Virus record (IMG/VR): IMGVR_UViG_3300013306_000019 | Coordinates: 1-58,045 of that record | Reading direction: 5' to 3' (one strand) | Length of the DNA stretch: 58,045 bases | From: a virus | In this document: piece after piece, positions 12,562 through 20,457 of the stretch | How the letters are laid out: each line of letters begins with the position of its first letter | Numbering within the stretch: the stretch's first letter is position 1 | Made by a program: the position numbers and the translations under genes | The notes under the pieces: generated by a model | The model's input: the letters and a program-made list of their open reading frames with translations, nothing else | Told to the model about the DNA's origin: nothing | Database searches by the model: none

Positions 12562-14207
12562 TACGGCCTCATCCATGCTTGATCGTATTTCTCTGTCCAT
12601 GCTTCTGTCTTAATGATGCCTGTGAATCTATGGCCACCACTGAGAGTTTTCTCACCATATGTCGCTTGGATATCCTTCGAGAAGAATGTCTTTGATAATG
12701 GTTTTTCACCAGACTGAACAGCCCAGTTCTTGTAGTTCTCATATGCTTCATTGATAAGAATGTAGTGAGACTTTGGCACATCAAAGTTGACAGCGAGAAT
12801 GCCATCCTCTTCCTTCATCTCATCGACCCAACGAAGAGCAGTAGAACCGTCATGCACAACCTTGTCTCGTGCCACTATAACAGAGTCAGGCGGTGTGAGC
12901 ACCATTCCGTCATTGATGAAGCGTCTCATGCCTGCGATGACCCACATTAGAATTCGTGAACGATCGCGAAGCAACAGCTTGTCCAGTCCCCGAATCTGAA
13001 TCTGTTCTTCAGGAACTCCGGGTGTATTTGGTGGATAAAACCGAACAGGGAAACTAATCTGTTGAACTCGCTCCACAATAGCAGGGTCTCGAGAGTTGAT
13101 CTTGATCGGAGCATTAGCCGCGATCAGCATTAGACACTGAGGATTCCAGGTCGATTCCTTCTGGTTTAGAGTTCGTGTTGCCACATCACCATCACCGGTG
13201 ATTGCCTTTAGGAAGTCATCATCAGTCTTGCCTGTCGATGGTGGTTCAGAGATAGCCACGATTCGAGCTCCACGATACTCATCCTGTGCAAAGTTCTGTC
13301 CATTGGCTTTCATAATCGAGTTACCTGAAGGCTTCTTTGAATACTTTGCTCCCTTGCTACCCAAGGTTCCAATAGCATCCAACATCAAAGACTTACCAGT
13401 TCCAGGTGGCCCGATAATTGTGATGATTGCTCGAAGCTTACCAATTCCTGTAAAGCCAGCACCAATTGCTGTTTGCAAATAGGACCTCTGACTTTCATCG
13501 GGTATAGACTTCTTTAGGTACGAATCCCAGTGACCCAGGTTCGCACTCTTAGGATCGTCAGGATAGTCTGCATCGAAGTACTTCGTGACGTTGCGCTTTG
13601 GATCATGAGCAAGCATGGTCCATTTGCCAGCTTTCAAGTCCTCAAGATCGAGAACCCAGTTGCGCATCACAAACCACTGAGTGTCATCCTCAAAGTAATC
13701 TGTGTCGACGTCGCATTCAGAGCGGAGCATGCGAGTGACTGCACTAATTCCAGCTTCCGATGCAATTCGGTCACGGAAGTAACGGTGGTCCCCATACTTG
13801 AACTCGTAGTCCTTGCGCATCTTCGCAGCTTCCTGCTCAGCATTAGCGTTATTAGCTGTTAGGATTTTCTGAGCTTCAGCTTCGAAATACGCCTTGACAA
13901 GTCCCAAAGCCTTCGTCACGTTCTGCCAGAAAATTTTCGTGATCTTGAATGCAAGTCCAGACCCAGTGCAAGGAACGTGAATGATCCCGTTCCATGCATA
14001 CCATGTGTCTGTGAATGCCACATACGAGAGCTGATGGTTCATTTTGCGTGCAATCTCAGCTGCTGCTGTGATTTCAGTGTGTGGAATACGAGCCATGACT
14101 TTATCATGATTGACATTAGTCACATCACTACCATCGAGCAATTCTTTCCACCAGTTATTGAGGTCGAGACTATCGACTAGAAACTGGAATGTCTGCTTCT
14201 CACTCAT
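12561..14207 (-). CDS. D5_N/SF3 phage primase-helicase
   Basis: 548 aa from MSEKQTFQF; the ATG at 14207 overlaps the upstream TGA, so an upstream in-frame start (14246) is rejected. A D5_N-like region (about residues 90-240) precedes an SF3 helicase: Walker A GPPGTGKS at about 267-274, Walker B in RIVAISEPP, and motif C in CLMLIAANAPIKI. A winged-helix-like C-terminal part follows. Such proteins are hexameric 3'-5' replicative helicases of the P4/poxvirus D5 type. The separate AEP primase at 23838-24986 likely supplies priming, since no primase catalytic motif is evident here. Confidence 0.9.
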   Translation of the reverse strand: MSEKQTFQFLVDSLDLNNWWKELLDGSDVTNVNHDKVMARIPHTEITAAAEIARKMNHQLSYVAFTDTWYAWNGIIHVPCTGSGLAFKITKIFWQNVTKALGLVKAYFEAEAQKILTANNANAEQEAAKMRKDYEFKYGDHRYFRDRIASEAGISAVTRMLRSECDVDTDYFEDDTQWFVMRNWVLDLEDLKAGKWTMLAHDPKRNVTKYFDADYPDDPKSANLGHWDSYLKKSIPDESQRSYLQTAIGAGFTGIGKLRAIITIIGPPGTGKSLMLDAIGTLGSKGAKYSKKPSGNSIMKANGQNFAQDEYRGARIVAISEPPSTGKTDDDFLKAITGDGDVATRTLNQKESTWNPQCLMLIAANAPIKINSRDPAIVERVQQISFPVRFYPPNTPGVPEEQIQIRGLDKLLLRDRSRILMWVIAGMRRFINDGMVLTPPDSVIVARDKVVHDGSTALRWVDEMKEEDGILAVNFDVPKSHYILINEAYENYKNWAVQSGEKPLSKTFFSKDIQATYGEKTLSGGHRFTGIIKTEAWTEKYDQAWMRP

Positions 14208-14625
14208 GAACTTCAACTCCCTCAGGAATCTCAACCAGAGACGCACTCAGCATTTCACGAAGTCCCATAATATGGAACAACATCTGAACTTTCTGCATCT
14301 TTGAGTGACTAGCCAGGAACCACCGAGCGCTAGTCCGTGCTCGAGGATCGCATTCTAGTTTGAAAGGGTCAGTGTCGACTAGCTTTAGAAGACTTTGAAT
14401 AACTTCATCGCCCTCGAATGAGAGAACTCGGTACATCCAGAATGAGCCATCAAAAGGAATATCATTCTCTTTAAAGTACTCGTAGCCTTTTTTGTTCTTG
14501 TAAACTGTGAACTCGTGTTCTTTGAATGGTGGAAACACCTCCCACTCAAACGAGTCCTCTGTAAAGAGCAACCTAATTTCGGCTGCTGTGTAGGAATATG
14601 GTTTTTCTATGTTATTAATTTCCAA
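14200..14625 (-). CDS. hypothetical protein (TTG start)
   Basis: 141 aa (MEINNIEKPYSYTAAEIRLL...). Overlaps the helicase gene by 8 nt, so probably co-expressed with replication functions. C-terminal helices (KMQKVQMLFHIMGLREMLSA) end in an acidic tail. No family recognised. A TATAAT with no good TGTACA partner lies upstream near 14687. Confidence 0.75.
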   Translation of the reverse strand: MEINNIEKPYSYTAAEIRLLFTEDSFEWEVFPPFKEHEFTVYKNKKGYEYFKENDIPFDGSFWMYRVLSFEGDEVIQSLLKLVDTDPFKLECDPRARTSARWFLASHSKMQKVQMLFHIMGLREMLSASLVEIPEGVEVHE

Positions 14626-14769
14626 CGATGGTTACCATTCGATGTTGCATTCGGCCTCGTCGAGTCGTTCTCAACGAGTTACTTTCATTATATACTACTC
14701 AACTGTACGTCCCCTACCACACATAATAGATGCTATGGCAGGGAACGATTACGCTGTTTCCGTGTAGTC

Positions 14770-15015
14770 CTACTTAGTAAACGGTCCTGAAAAGATAGTC
14801 GACAGTACACTGTACCGGTAACGAGTGCGCGTCACATTCAACTGAGCGCAGGTCCTGTACGCTGCCTTCTTATCCTGAAACACGAGCATGTATTCCTTCG
14901 CACTGTCAGGATTCCAGAGTTCCTGCTTCACTAGAACATAGACAGCACGAGCAGCTGCTTCTTCCTCGCTCATGCCGAACGATCTGGCTTGAATGTCCTT
15001 TACTCTAATCTCCAC
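14770..15015 (-). CDS. small α/β hypothetical protein
   Basis: 81 aa. Follows a pattern repeated in this region: an initial strand (AVYVLVKQE), an F-x-D-x2-A-A helix (YMLVFQDKKAAYRTCAQLN) and a final aromatic strand (RYRYSVLSTIF). Overlaps the upstream gene by 11 nt. Function unknown. Confidence 0.75.
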   Translation of the reverse strand: MEIRVKDIQARSFGMSEEEAAARAVYVLVKQELWNPDSAKEYMLVFQDKKAAYRTCAQLNVTRTRYRYSVLSTIFSGPFTK

Positions 15016-15226
15016 GCTGCACCAGCCAAGGAACGACCGAATAGGCGCCTAACTCTCCGCGAAATTCGTCCCTGCTTTTTCGAGCTTCTATGAATTTCTC
15101 TGCTCCATGCGAAGAATCAAACATTGCGATAACTGTACCTGAAGTACCCCATCGAAAGCGAGGATTCATTTCATTTTTGTAAACAGCCCAAACTTTTCCT
15201 GCATATGGTTTTGTTTCCATTATCAT
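15005..15226 (-). CDS. small α/β hypothetical protein
   Basis: 73 aa (start at 15226, or METKP at 15220). Same strand-helix-strand plan: KVWAVYKNE, AMFDSSHGAEKFIEARKS, GAYSVVPWLVQ. Function unknown; probably a diverged paralogue of its neighbours. Confidence 0.75.
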   Translation of the reverse strand: MIMETKPYAGKVWAVYKNEMNPRFRWGTSGTVIAMFDSSHGAEKFIEARKSRDEFRGELGAYSVVPWLVQRGD

Positions 15227-15233
15227 TCCTTGC

Positions 15234-15392
15234 TTAGGGCTTTATTGAGTGCGTTGTGCCATATGAGGTGTTTCTCTCTCTGCTATGAACAATAGCACCA
15301 CATAGGTTGCAGTTAGGCAAGATAACTCCCCGTCCTATCTCATCGAATAGATCAGGAAGCTTGAGCCTTTTAGATGTAAATAGGCTTTTCAT
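15234..15392 (-). CDS. small zinc-knuckle-like protein
   Basis: 52 aa, starting at an ATGA overlap with the upstream gene. Contains LPNCNLCGAIVH with a second His near the C-terminus (GTTHSIKP), a possible C2H2-type zinc site. Basic N-terminus (MKSLFTSKRLKLP). Function unknown. Confidence 0.65.
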   Translation of the reverse strand: MKSLFTSKRLKLPDLFDEIGRGVILPNCNLCGAIVHSRERNTSYGTTHSIKP

Positions 15393-15598
15393 AGCCACAC
15401 AGTCCGAACATAGAAGTTGTAACGGTAGTTGCCAGCAAAGTTCTGTTCAACGAACCACTTCTCAGTTTCATTCCACTGTTTCACCATTGCATTAGCGTCT
15501 TCGGCTTCATCAAAGGCCTGGATAAACACCGGGAACTCATCCACGAACGTGACTGATTCTCTCACCACTAGGTAGACACAGTTCTGTTTCCTACTCAT
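15389..15598 (-). CDS. small α/β hypothetical protein
   Basis: 69 aa: strand NCVYLVVRES, then FIQAFDEAEDANAMVKQWNE helix, then YRYNFYVRTVWL strand. Overlaps both neighbours by 4 nt. Member of the recurrent small family in this region; function unknown. Confidence 0.75.
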   Translation of the reverse strand: MSRKQNCVYLVVRESVTFVDEFPVFIQAFDEAEDANAMVKQWNETEKWFVEQNFAGNYRYNFYVRTVWL

Positions 15599-15858
15599 GG
15601 CGCCAAACCCTCAGTCAGGCCCGCAACAAACTTCGCAACAGCGGCTGCCTCGACTTCGTGCGTCCAGTCCAAGAGAGCCTTGACCCGTCCAATGTGTTCA
15701 TTCAGTGCGAAGAAGTAGTTCATGGCGCAGTTAGGGCTCATGAAGGCTTCTTCATTGTCGGGTGCATCCCAAGCGCAGGCACACGTGTCGAAATCGTGTT
15801 TCCACTCAATGGCTCCAGTAATTGTCTGGATTCTTTCTTCTGATGCATCTAAATTCAT
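15595..15858 (-). CDS. hypothetical protein
   Basis: 87 aa with a Cys-containing middle (FDTCACAWDA ... PNCAMNYFFAL) and a helical C-terminus (VEAAAVAKFVAGLTEGL). The three Cys could bind metal. Coupled by 4-nt overlaps. Function unknown. Confidence 0.75.
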   Translation of the reverse strand: MNLDASEERIQTITGAIEWKHDFDTCACAWDAPDNEEAFMSPNCAMNYFFALNEHIGRVKALLDWTHEVEAAAVAKFVAGLTEGLAP

Positions 15859-16037
15859 TTTAGTCTTATCCTTCTCACAAAGTAAATGTTCCTTGAATCG
15901 TTGCGACGGAGCTCTAGGGCAAGCTTGTTGGCTTCCATGTAGTCAGCCCGGACTCCGCAAAACACTCCGTCTAGTACATCTTCACCTACGGAATCCCACT
16001 GCTCCTGGGTGAAGCGGAGCACTACTGACACGATCAT
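15855..16037 (-). CDS. small α/β hypothetical protein
   Basis: 60 aa: strand MIVSVVLRFT, acidic loop, helix YMEANKLALELRRN, strand RNIYFVRRIRLK. Same plan as the other small α/β proteins nearby. Starts 3 nt after the upstream stop. Confidence 0.7.
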   Translation of the reverse strand: MIVSVVLRFTQEQWDSVGEDVLDGVFCGVRADYMEANKLALELRRNDSRNIYFVRRIRLK

Positions 16038-16040
16038 ATG

Positions 16041-16268
16041 CTACACCTCAGGATAGGGTTGGGCTTCCCTATTCTGTCTCTCGTATTCCTCAAGAAACGG
16101 AAGAATAGTGGCATCAAGCGCAGCTTCAGCCAGGAACATCAACGCCTTCTTGGCATCGGTCTTAAGTGCGAGCTCTGCTTGGTACGACAAACGACCCCAA
16201 GGGTCAATGCCCCATTCGTTTTGCAAAGCTTGAGCAACAGCCAACTTCAGCTCTTCAGTGATCATCAT
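16041..16268 (-). CDS. hypothetical helical protein
   Basis: 75 aa, predicted helical (MMITEELKLAVAQALQNEWG; ALMFLAEAALDATILPFLEE). The ATG overlaps the upstream TGA. Function unknown. Confidence 0.75.
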   Translation of the reverse strand: MMITEELKLAVAQALQNEWGIDPWGRLSYQAELALKTDAKKALMFLAEAALDATILPFLEEYERQNREAQPYPEV

Positions 16269-16438
16269 CCCTCATGCACCTCAAGTTCCTCGACGTAGTA
16301 CCTGATCCGAGTGTCAGGATTGTTGCGCTGTCGGACAAGGTTGAAAGCTTCAGCGTAATCCTCTGCACTCTTCTTTTCTGTAAATGCCTCGCAAATAGCG
16401 AATACATTCTTGGTGTGCTTGACAACGTGGATGATCAC
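16265..16438 (-). CDS. small α/β hypothetical protein (GTG start)
   Basis: 57 aa: IIHVVKHTKNVFAICEAFTE, KKSAEDYAEAFNLVRQRNN, then strand IRYYVEELEV. The GTG at 16438 overlaps the upstream TGA (GTGA) and its own TGA overlaps the next ATG. Clear member of the recurrent α/β family; short length makes it easy to miss. Confidence 0.7.
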   Translation of the reverse strand: MIIHVVKHTKNVFAICEAFTEKKSAEDYAEAFNLVRQRNNPDTRIRYYVEELEVHEG

Positions 16439-16752
16439 TGTAGTTCCCAGAGATTACCCGTGCACTGAGGAACAATTACTTCGTCATACTCTTTACGAGA
16501 AACATTAGTGCCAGGCCCAATGAACGCCGTCATGACATAGTGAGCACCATTAGCGGCAAGGTTCCAGTTTCCCTTCGAACTGAATGAAACATACCCAATC
16601 CGAGAGTGCCGTCCTACGACGAGGTCACGAGTTGTCGTCTGCTCTTCCCATGCCACAACACCTGGGCATGCTTCGAAATAGACCTTGTCGGCTTCTTTGT
16701 CATGGTAGATATTGACCCAGCCTGGTTCAAGAGCGGTAAATACAGCAGCCAT
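16435..16752 (-). CDS. hypothetical protein
   Basis: 105 aa, mostly β (PGWVNIYHDKEADKVYFEAC; RIGYVSFSSKGNWNLAANGA). No domain recognised. TAATG-type coupling with the upstream gene at 16752. Confidence 0.75.
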   Translation of the reverse strand: MAAVFTALEPGWVNIYHDKEADKVYFEACPGVVAWEEQTTTRDLVVGRHSRIGYVSFSSKGNWNLAANGAHYVMTAFIGPGTNVSRKEYDEVIVPQCTGNLWELQ

Positions 16753-16982
16753 CAGTTCCCTTTCCTAAATCCAACTTTGAGAATCCATTCAGCGACATGC
16801 TTGAAAAAGAGAGCGTCACCTGTCAATTCACGAGGGTTGTGTCCGTCATGAATCCATGTGGCTCCGCAGCAACAGATGAACTCGGTACGGTACTGGCCTA
16901 GGTTCTTATTCTCCACCACCCAATGGCTTTCGTAAATCTGGGCCAGCTCGTCCACTTCATCCTTGAACATCAGACAATCCAT
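16752..16982 (-). CDS. hypothetical Cys-rich protein
   Basis: 76 aa with FICCCGATWIHDGHNP, a cluster of three Cys and two His that could bind zinc. Overlaps the upstream gene by 13 nt. Function unknown. Confidence 0.75.
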   Translation of the reverse strand: MDCLMFKDEVDELAQIYESHWVVENKNLGQYRTEFICCCGATWIHDGHNPRELTGDALFFKHVAEWILKVGFRKGN

Positions 16983-17278
16983 TCATTGAGAGTAGTCCGT
17001 ACTTCGCGCATCAGCCATTCATCCATTGTTTCGTGGCGACGAGAGTCAGGGTCAATTTCCAGTATTGTCAAGAAATTATTTTTCTCCTCTGCCCAAAAGG
17101 AATTGCCATGTCCTTCGACAATGTGGTACTTACCTGAGATTACTTTTTTAGTAGTCAATGAAGTGAATGTCCGCACAACAGAGCCTCGTACCTTACGAAC
17201 AGTGAGTCCGCCATTGTCCATCCGAAAGACAGCGTAGTGGTCTTCAAGGGGTTTCTCTTCCGCAATTACCGTCGGCAT
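16970..17278 (-). CDS. hypothetical protein
   Basis: 102 aa, β-rich (HYAVFRMDNGGLTVRKVRGS; ISGKYHIVEGHGNSFW) with a C-terminal helix. Shares 1 nt with the upstream gene (stop/start overlap at 17278). Function unknown. Confidence 0.75.
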   Translation of the reverse strand: MPTVIAEEKPLEDHYAVFRMDNGGLTVRKVRGSVVRTFTSLTTKKVISGKYHIVEGHGNSFWAEEKNNFLTILEIDPDSRRHETMDEWLMREVRTTLNEWIV

Positions 17279-17508
17279 CAGTAGACCTCATTCGGGTCTT
17301 CAACGCCGTATCGCTCATCGAACCGATCATAGCCAGGGTCCTCAAACACATAGCCGACTGCATCACGAATTTCGGTGTGGGTGTATTCTCCACTGCGATA
17401 GAGGGGTTCAATGAAGCGGTCGAACACTGCTTTCCATTTTGCTTCTTCGAGCTGTTCCTGCATCAGACCTAGAGCTGTACGAAGGTCTACTTCTTTATTA
17501 CTTGTCAT
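17278..17508 (-). CDS. hypothetical protein
   Basis: 76 aa, acidic, helical first half (LRTALGLMQEQLEEAKWKAV). A possible ribosome site AAAGGA lies upstream. Function unknown. Confidence 0.75.
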   Translation of the reverse strand: MTSNKEVDLRTALGLMQEQLEEAKWKAVFDRFIEPLYRSGEYTHTEIRDAVGYVFEDPGYDRFDERYGVEDPNEVY

Positions 17509-17534
17509 TGTTATTGTCCTTTAGTGGGGTTTAT

Positions 17535-17813
17535 CTAGTCTGTAATGAATTTGCAGATTTTATCGTAAGCTACCTGCAATAGTGTGCTTTGCTTCTCACT
17601 AAACTCAATACGAGAATAAAGGAATTCCTTCATCGCTCGTTCACTGGTCAAGACCGCCTCGTGAGAGTCTTCCTCGCTGATGACGACTGCATTTGTATAG
17701 GTTAATGCCGCCTGATCGAGACGAAGCTGTTCCCTGATGTTGCGAAGATGACCGTAAAGAACATCGGCGGCAGCAGCCGCAATGTCACTCGATGTGGGGT
17801 TGTTACTCATCAT
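17535..17813 (-). CDS. hypothetical helical protein
   Basis: 92 aa from MMSNNPTSSDIAAAAADVLY; start chosen because ATGATGAGTAA overlaps the upstream stop. Helical, with AFLDQAALTYTN-like and C-terminal LLQVAYDKICKFITD helices. Function unknown. Confidence 0.7.
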   Translation of the reverse strand: MMSNNPTSSDIAAAAADVLYGHLRNIREQLRLDQAALTYTNAVVISEEDSHEAVLTSERAMKEFLYSRIEFSEKQSTLLQVAYDKICKFITD

Positions 17814-18054
17814 TGCCACCCGGGAAGACATTCTCCAGCTTTCCCTTTTCCGTCATCTTGGCGTAGATGCATCGGGTCTTGTGCTTCGTGGCAGGGTAGA
17901 AGTGCGTGTCGCCCTCTTCGTAGTGGCCCTCAAGAATGTGAACAACATAGACATGGAAGGGATTGTGCGGATCAGGCGTCACAGTGTCAATCGACCAGAT
18001 GTTCTTTCGGCCGCTCTTCTGTGCATTCTGGTTTTCATACGTTGATACTGACAT
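17803..18054 (-). CDS. hypothetical protein
   Basis: 83 aa. β pattern around DPHNPFHVYVVHILEGHYEE with several His. A weak promoter (18100-18128) lies upstream. Function unknown. Confidence 0.75.
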   Translation of the reverse strand: MSVSTYENQNAQKSGRKNIWSIDTVTPDPHNPFHVYVVHILEGHYEEGDTHFYPATKHKTRCIYAKMTEKGKLENVFPGGNDE

Positions 18055-18099
18055 TTGGTATATCTTTCTGTTTACTGATCTATAGTAGCTTGAGTAGTA

Positions 18100-18128
18100 A
18101 TATTACTTCGAACGAGTCGTAAAGTACA
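18100..18128 (-). promoter_or_regulatory. weak candidate promoter for the 17803-18054 gene
   Basis: On the - strand: TGTACT (18128-18123), 17-bp spacer, TAATAT (18105-18100). It overlaps the end of the 18103 gene; +1 would be about 18093. Confidence 0.45.
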
Positions 18129-18315
18129 ATTCTAGTTTTGATTCGATGGCCATGATCGCGACATCGTTGGCATCCACGATGTTCTTGATGTAGGGAAAGG
18201 CAGGGCACTGCTCAAGAGCCAGACGGATCGTGTACAGGTTTGTCATCACGAGTGCGATCTCTCGCAGATCAGGGTCCACGATAGTGTCAAGAGCCCCCAG
18301 TGCTTCACTCGTCAT
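18103..18315 (-). CDS. hypothetical helical protein
   Basis: 70 aa, predicted helical (LREIALVMTNLYTIRLALEQ). Overlaps the upstream membrane-protein gene by 13 nt. Function unknown. Confidence 0.75.
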   Translation of the reverse strand: MTSEALGALDTIVDPDLREIALVMTNLYTIRLALEQCPAFPYIKNIVDANDVAIMAIESKLELYFTTRSK

Positions 18316-18571
18316 CGTTCTTCTTCCGCCTAAATATCGCCTTTACCATCGTAATCACAGAGCCTATGGCGGCAACAGCAAGTGTGAACATCGAGGCCAA
18401 CAGTGCCAGGGTCAGGGCAAAAAGAACGACCTGCAACCCTACGGTCTGAATCCACAGGAAATAGACGTGAAGGAATGAATTCTCCAACACCCATGAACCT
18501 CCATAAACTCCAGCAGTAAACACCATTGCCAGTGCTAGGTTCTTGGCAATCGTCGTTGCTTTACTTTCCAT
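18305..18571 (-). CDS. small membrane protein
   Basis: 88 aa with two or three hydrophobic segments (LALAMVFTAGVYGGSWVL; VGLQVVLFALTLALLASMFT; LAVAAIGSVITMV) and a basic C-terminus (FRRKKNDDE), predicting an integral membrane protein with the C-terminus inside. A holin-like role is possible but nothing specific supports it, and it is far from the endolysin. Confidence 0.75.
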   Translation of the reverse strand: MESKATTIAKNLALAMVFTAGVYGGSWVLENSFLHVYFLWIQTVGLQVVLFALTLALLASMFTLAVAAIGSVITMVKAIFRRKKNDDE

Positions 18572-18698
18572 CAGTCTTCACCATTCTAAAACCTGCATTG
18601 TACAGGTCAATTGCAATTCCCATGTGCGTGCGCTCGGCTTTGTCAGACTTCTCCAACACTGCGCGAATAACTTCTACTTCTTCTTTAGTTCCTATCAT
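18561..18698 (-). CDS. small hypothetical protein
   Basis: 45 aa (MIGTKEEVEVIRAVLEKSDK...), helical. It begins in an ATGA overlap with the upstream gene and its stop overlaps the start of the membrane-protein gene, so it fits the operon exactly. Confidence 0.6.
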   Translation of the reverse strand: MIGTKEEVEVIRAVLEKSDKAERTHMGIAIDLYNAGFRMVKTDGK

Positions 18699-19261
18699 TC
18701 AGCTGCGTCCGAGAAAACGAGACCGTAACGGTACATACCATCAACAAACGTGCTGGAACCTACCAGCTCAACCTTCATAGGTGGCGAGGGGTTCTTTCCT
18801 TTGCTCCGTACAGTAAGCTGGACAGCCACAATCTCAGATTGAAGGTCTACATTGGTGTTGTAGAAGTCTACAGCTGCACCAATCTCATCACCGACTGTGC
18901 CAATTGCGGTGAGAAAGTGAGTGCCATATGCCTGGCACTCATTGTCTGCTGTTGCTTCAATTTCGGGTTTAGTCACTTTCATATCTCCAATATAACTCGT
19001 TGTCGAGTTCTTGTACATTTTCCACTGCTCTTCGTCCCAGTTGTCCACATGCTGGTAACGCATTTCCATTTCATCGATGTGAGCAGGCATACCGTAGCCT
19101 ACTGAATTGTCAGGTGTTTCACTGACGAAGTACCATTTGTCATTCATCGGCGCAATGACATACATGATGGTGTTGTTGTATCGTCTCATCTGGTTAGATG
19201 GATTGTTCATCTGGTTGAGACGAAGATAGACCTTGTCGCCCATGCCGAATTTAGCTGCCAT
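18695..19261 (-). CDS. hypothetical protein with a nested leaderless start
   Basis: 188 aa. The N-terminal half is β-rich (DKVYLRLNQMNNPSNQ; DKWYFVSETPDNSVGY). A promoter lies inside the gene (18989-19017) whose predicted +1 is the A of an in-frame ATG at 18982 (MKVTKPEIEATADN), so a separate 95-residue C-terminal product may be made. No family recognised. Confidence 0.75.
   Translation of the reverse strand: MAAKFGMGDKVYLRLNQMNNPSNQMRRYNNTIMYVIAPMNDKWYFVSETPDNSVGYGMPAHIDEMEMRYQHVDNWDEEQWKMYKNSTTSYIGDMKVTKPEIEATADNECQAYGTHFLTAIGTVGDEIGAAVDFYNTNVDLQSEIVAVQLTVRSKGKNPSPPMKVELVGSSTFVDGMYRYGLVFSDAAE
18989..19017 (-). promoter_or_regulatory. internal leaderless promoter inside the 18695 gene
   Basis: On the - strand: TGTACA (19017-19012), 17-bp spacer, TATATT (18994-18989), six bases, in-frame ATG at 18982. 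All four features match the leaderless class. Confidence 0.6.
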
Positions 19262-19644
19262 TACGCTGCGCTCACTTCGGCATCAGCAAGGGCAATACGA
19301 AGATCGACAGGCGTCGAAATGCCTTCACCAGTCCCTGTCCCATACTTCATGACAAGCTGCATCAGCTTTGCGTACTCGTGCTCCTGTAGAACAAGGGTGT
19401 ATTTGAACTGGCGAGGTGCTCTAACAGCAGGTACCGGGTCTACTAGAAATATCTGATCCAAAGATACGTATGTAAAAGCACCAGAATTATCATCAGCAAC
19501 AATACGGTATGGTTCATCTTCTTCGAAACTGATGTGATTGATGTGACCAGTGCGCTCATTCCATTTCATAAAACCAGCATCACCAGGCTCAAGCCGGACC
19601 TGTACTCGATCACCTGCTTGGAAAGGGTTACTTACGATTGGCAT
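19261..19644 (-). CDS. hypothetical protein
   Basis: 127 aa starting MPIVSNPFQAGDRVQV. GGGAGG lies 6 nt before this ATG but directly abuts the alternative ATG at 19650, so 19644 is preferred. The N-terminal AGDRVQVRLEPGDAGFMKWN resembles KOW/SH3-like β folds by pattern. Overlaps the next gene by 1 nt. Confidence 0.75.
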   Translation of the reverse strand: MPIVSNPFQAGDRVQVRLEPGDAGFMKWNERTGHINHISFEEDEPYRIVADDNSGAFTYVSLDQIFLVDPVPAVRAPRQFKYTLVLQEHEYAKLMQLVMKYGTGTGEGISTPVDLRIALADAEVSAA

Positions 19645-19828
19645 CTTCATCCTCCCAGTGAAACCGTTCCTGTGCACTCTCATTCATCTCAAGCCAAGGG
19701 TTGTTCTTCTCCGTCATTGTGTGGAAGGTCCAGCCTGCACGAATGACAAGCCACGTACACAGACGACCCAGCAGAATGTAGCCAATGACCCATCCGATCA
19801 GAACGACTGTAAATAATACCCAATCCAT
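19628..19828 (-). CDS. small membrane protein
   Basis: 66 aa: MDWVLFTVVLIGWVIGYILL is a strong N-terminal membrane helix, followed by a soluble acidic tail (ESAQERFHWEDEDANRK). Function unknown. Confidence 0.75.
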   Translation of the reverse strand: MDWVLFTVVLIGWVIGYILLGRLCTWLVIRAGWTFHTMTEKNNPWLEMNESAQERFHWEDEDANRK

Positions 19829-20047
19829 TTAAAGCACCATATTTCTTTGATACATAAATTCTTTTCCGCGGTCCTTTTCGTAAGGATTGTTGCGAGAGCG
19901 TGGTCGATGCCCACCTTCTACCAGACGGTTGCATGCTTTCTGTGCAGACTTCTCATCACCATGGATCGAGAACAACTGCCAATACCAGTCCGTGTCTCCA
20001 TACCCGTACCAACGCTTGGCAAAGACAGGGTAAACGTCATTCAATGA
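19829..20047 (-). CDS. small hypothetical protein (TTG start)
   Basis: 72 aa from the TTG at 20047, which overlaps the upstream stop (TTGAATGA); GTG at 20056 is the alternative. It contains a Trp/Tyr-rich start (KRWYGYGDTDWYWQL) and an EKSAQKACNRLVEGG helix like the local α/β family. Function unknown. Confidence 0.6.
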   Translation of the reverse strand, partial: SLNDVYPVFAKRWYGYGDTDWYWQLFSIHGDEKSAQKACNRLVEGGHRPRSRNNPYEKDRGKEFMYQRNMVL

Positions 20048-20321
20048 TATCACCAATTACAGAAGCATTGATGCCGAGAGCAACTCGCTTGAAGTCCTCA
20101 GTGGTCCAAGTCAGGGGCTGGTCTTCCAGTTCTCCCCAGTTGTACTCTTCTCGCTTTGCAATCAGCTGACGAGCAATTTCCTTGTCAAGGTTCTGAGCCT
20201 GAATAATGTAGTTCACACCCTTGTATTCTACAGGCGTCTGCATTCGCATCTGTTCCTGTAGTAGCTTGTAGTCGAACTTAGCGTCGTTCATGAAGAAGAC
20301 GTCGTCTTCACTGGAATCCAT
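20037..20321 (-). CDS. hypothetical protein
   Basis: 94 aa from MDSSEDDVFFMNDAKFDYKL. The open frame extends to 20453, but that upstream part is the out-of-frame shadow of the HicB-like gene, so I start at 20321. Helical region QNLDKEIARQLIAKREEYN. Function unknown. Confidence 0.7.
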   Translation of the reverse strand: MDSSEDDVFFMNDAKFDYKLLQEQMRMQTPVEYKGVNYIIQAQNLDKEIARQLIAKREEYNWGELEDQPLTWTTEDFKRVALGINASVIGDIIE

Positions 20322-20457
20322 TGAGCAACTCCACAAGTCCAGCTTTCGCAGCTTCGGGTGATCCATCAATCCACGAGAGAGACGGGAAGTCGGAGTGGAT
20401 CGCGACCCATTCAGAGTCTGCCTCGGACCAGAAGACCGAGATAATTCCTTCATTCAT
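20308..20457 (-). CDS. HicB-like small protein
   Basis: 49 aa. ISVFWSEADSEWVAIHSDFP followed by SLSWIDGSPEAAKAGLVELL matches the HicB/DUF1902-type fold (strand, strand, 'SPEEA' helix). HicB proteins are usually antitoxins paired with HicA; no HicA-like partner is visible, so this is an orphan, possibly a regulator or anti-toxin decoy. It starts in an overlap with the upstream stop and overlaps the next gene by 14 nt. Confidence 0.6.
   Translation of the reverse strand: MNEGIISVFWSEADSEWVAIHSDFPSLSWIDGSPEAAKAGLVELLNGFQ

Noticed and set aside
20321-20453. N-terminal extension of the 20037 gene
   Set aside because: The Ser/Arg-rich translation is the shadow of the HicB-like gene in the other frame.
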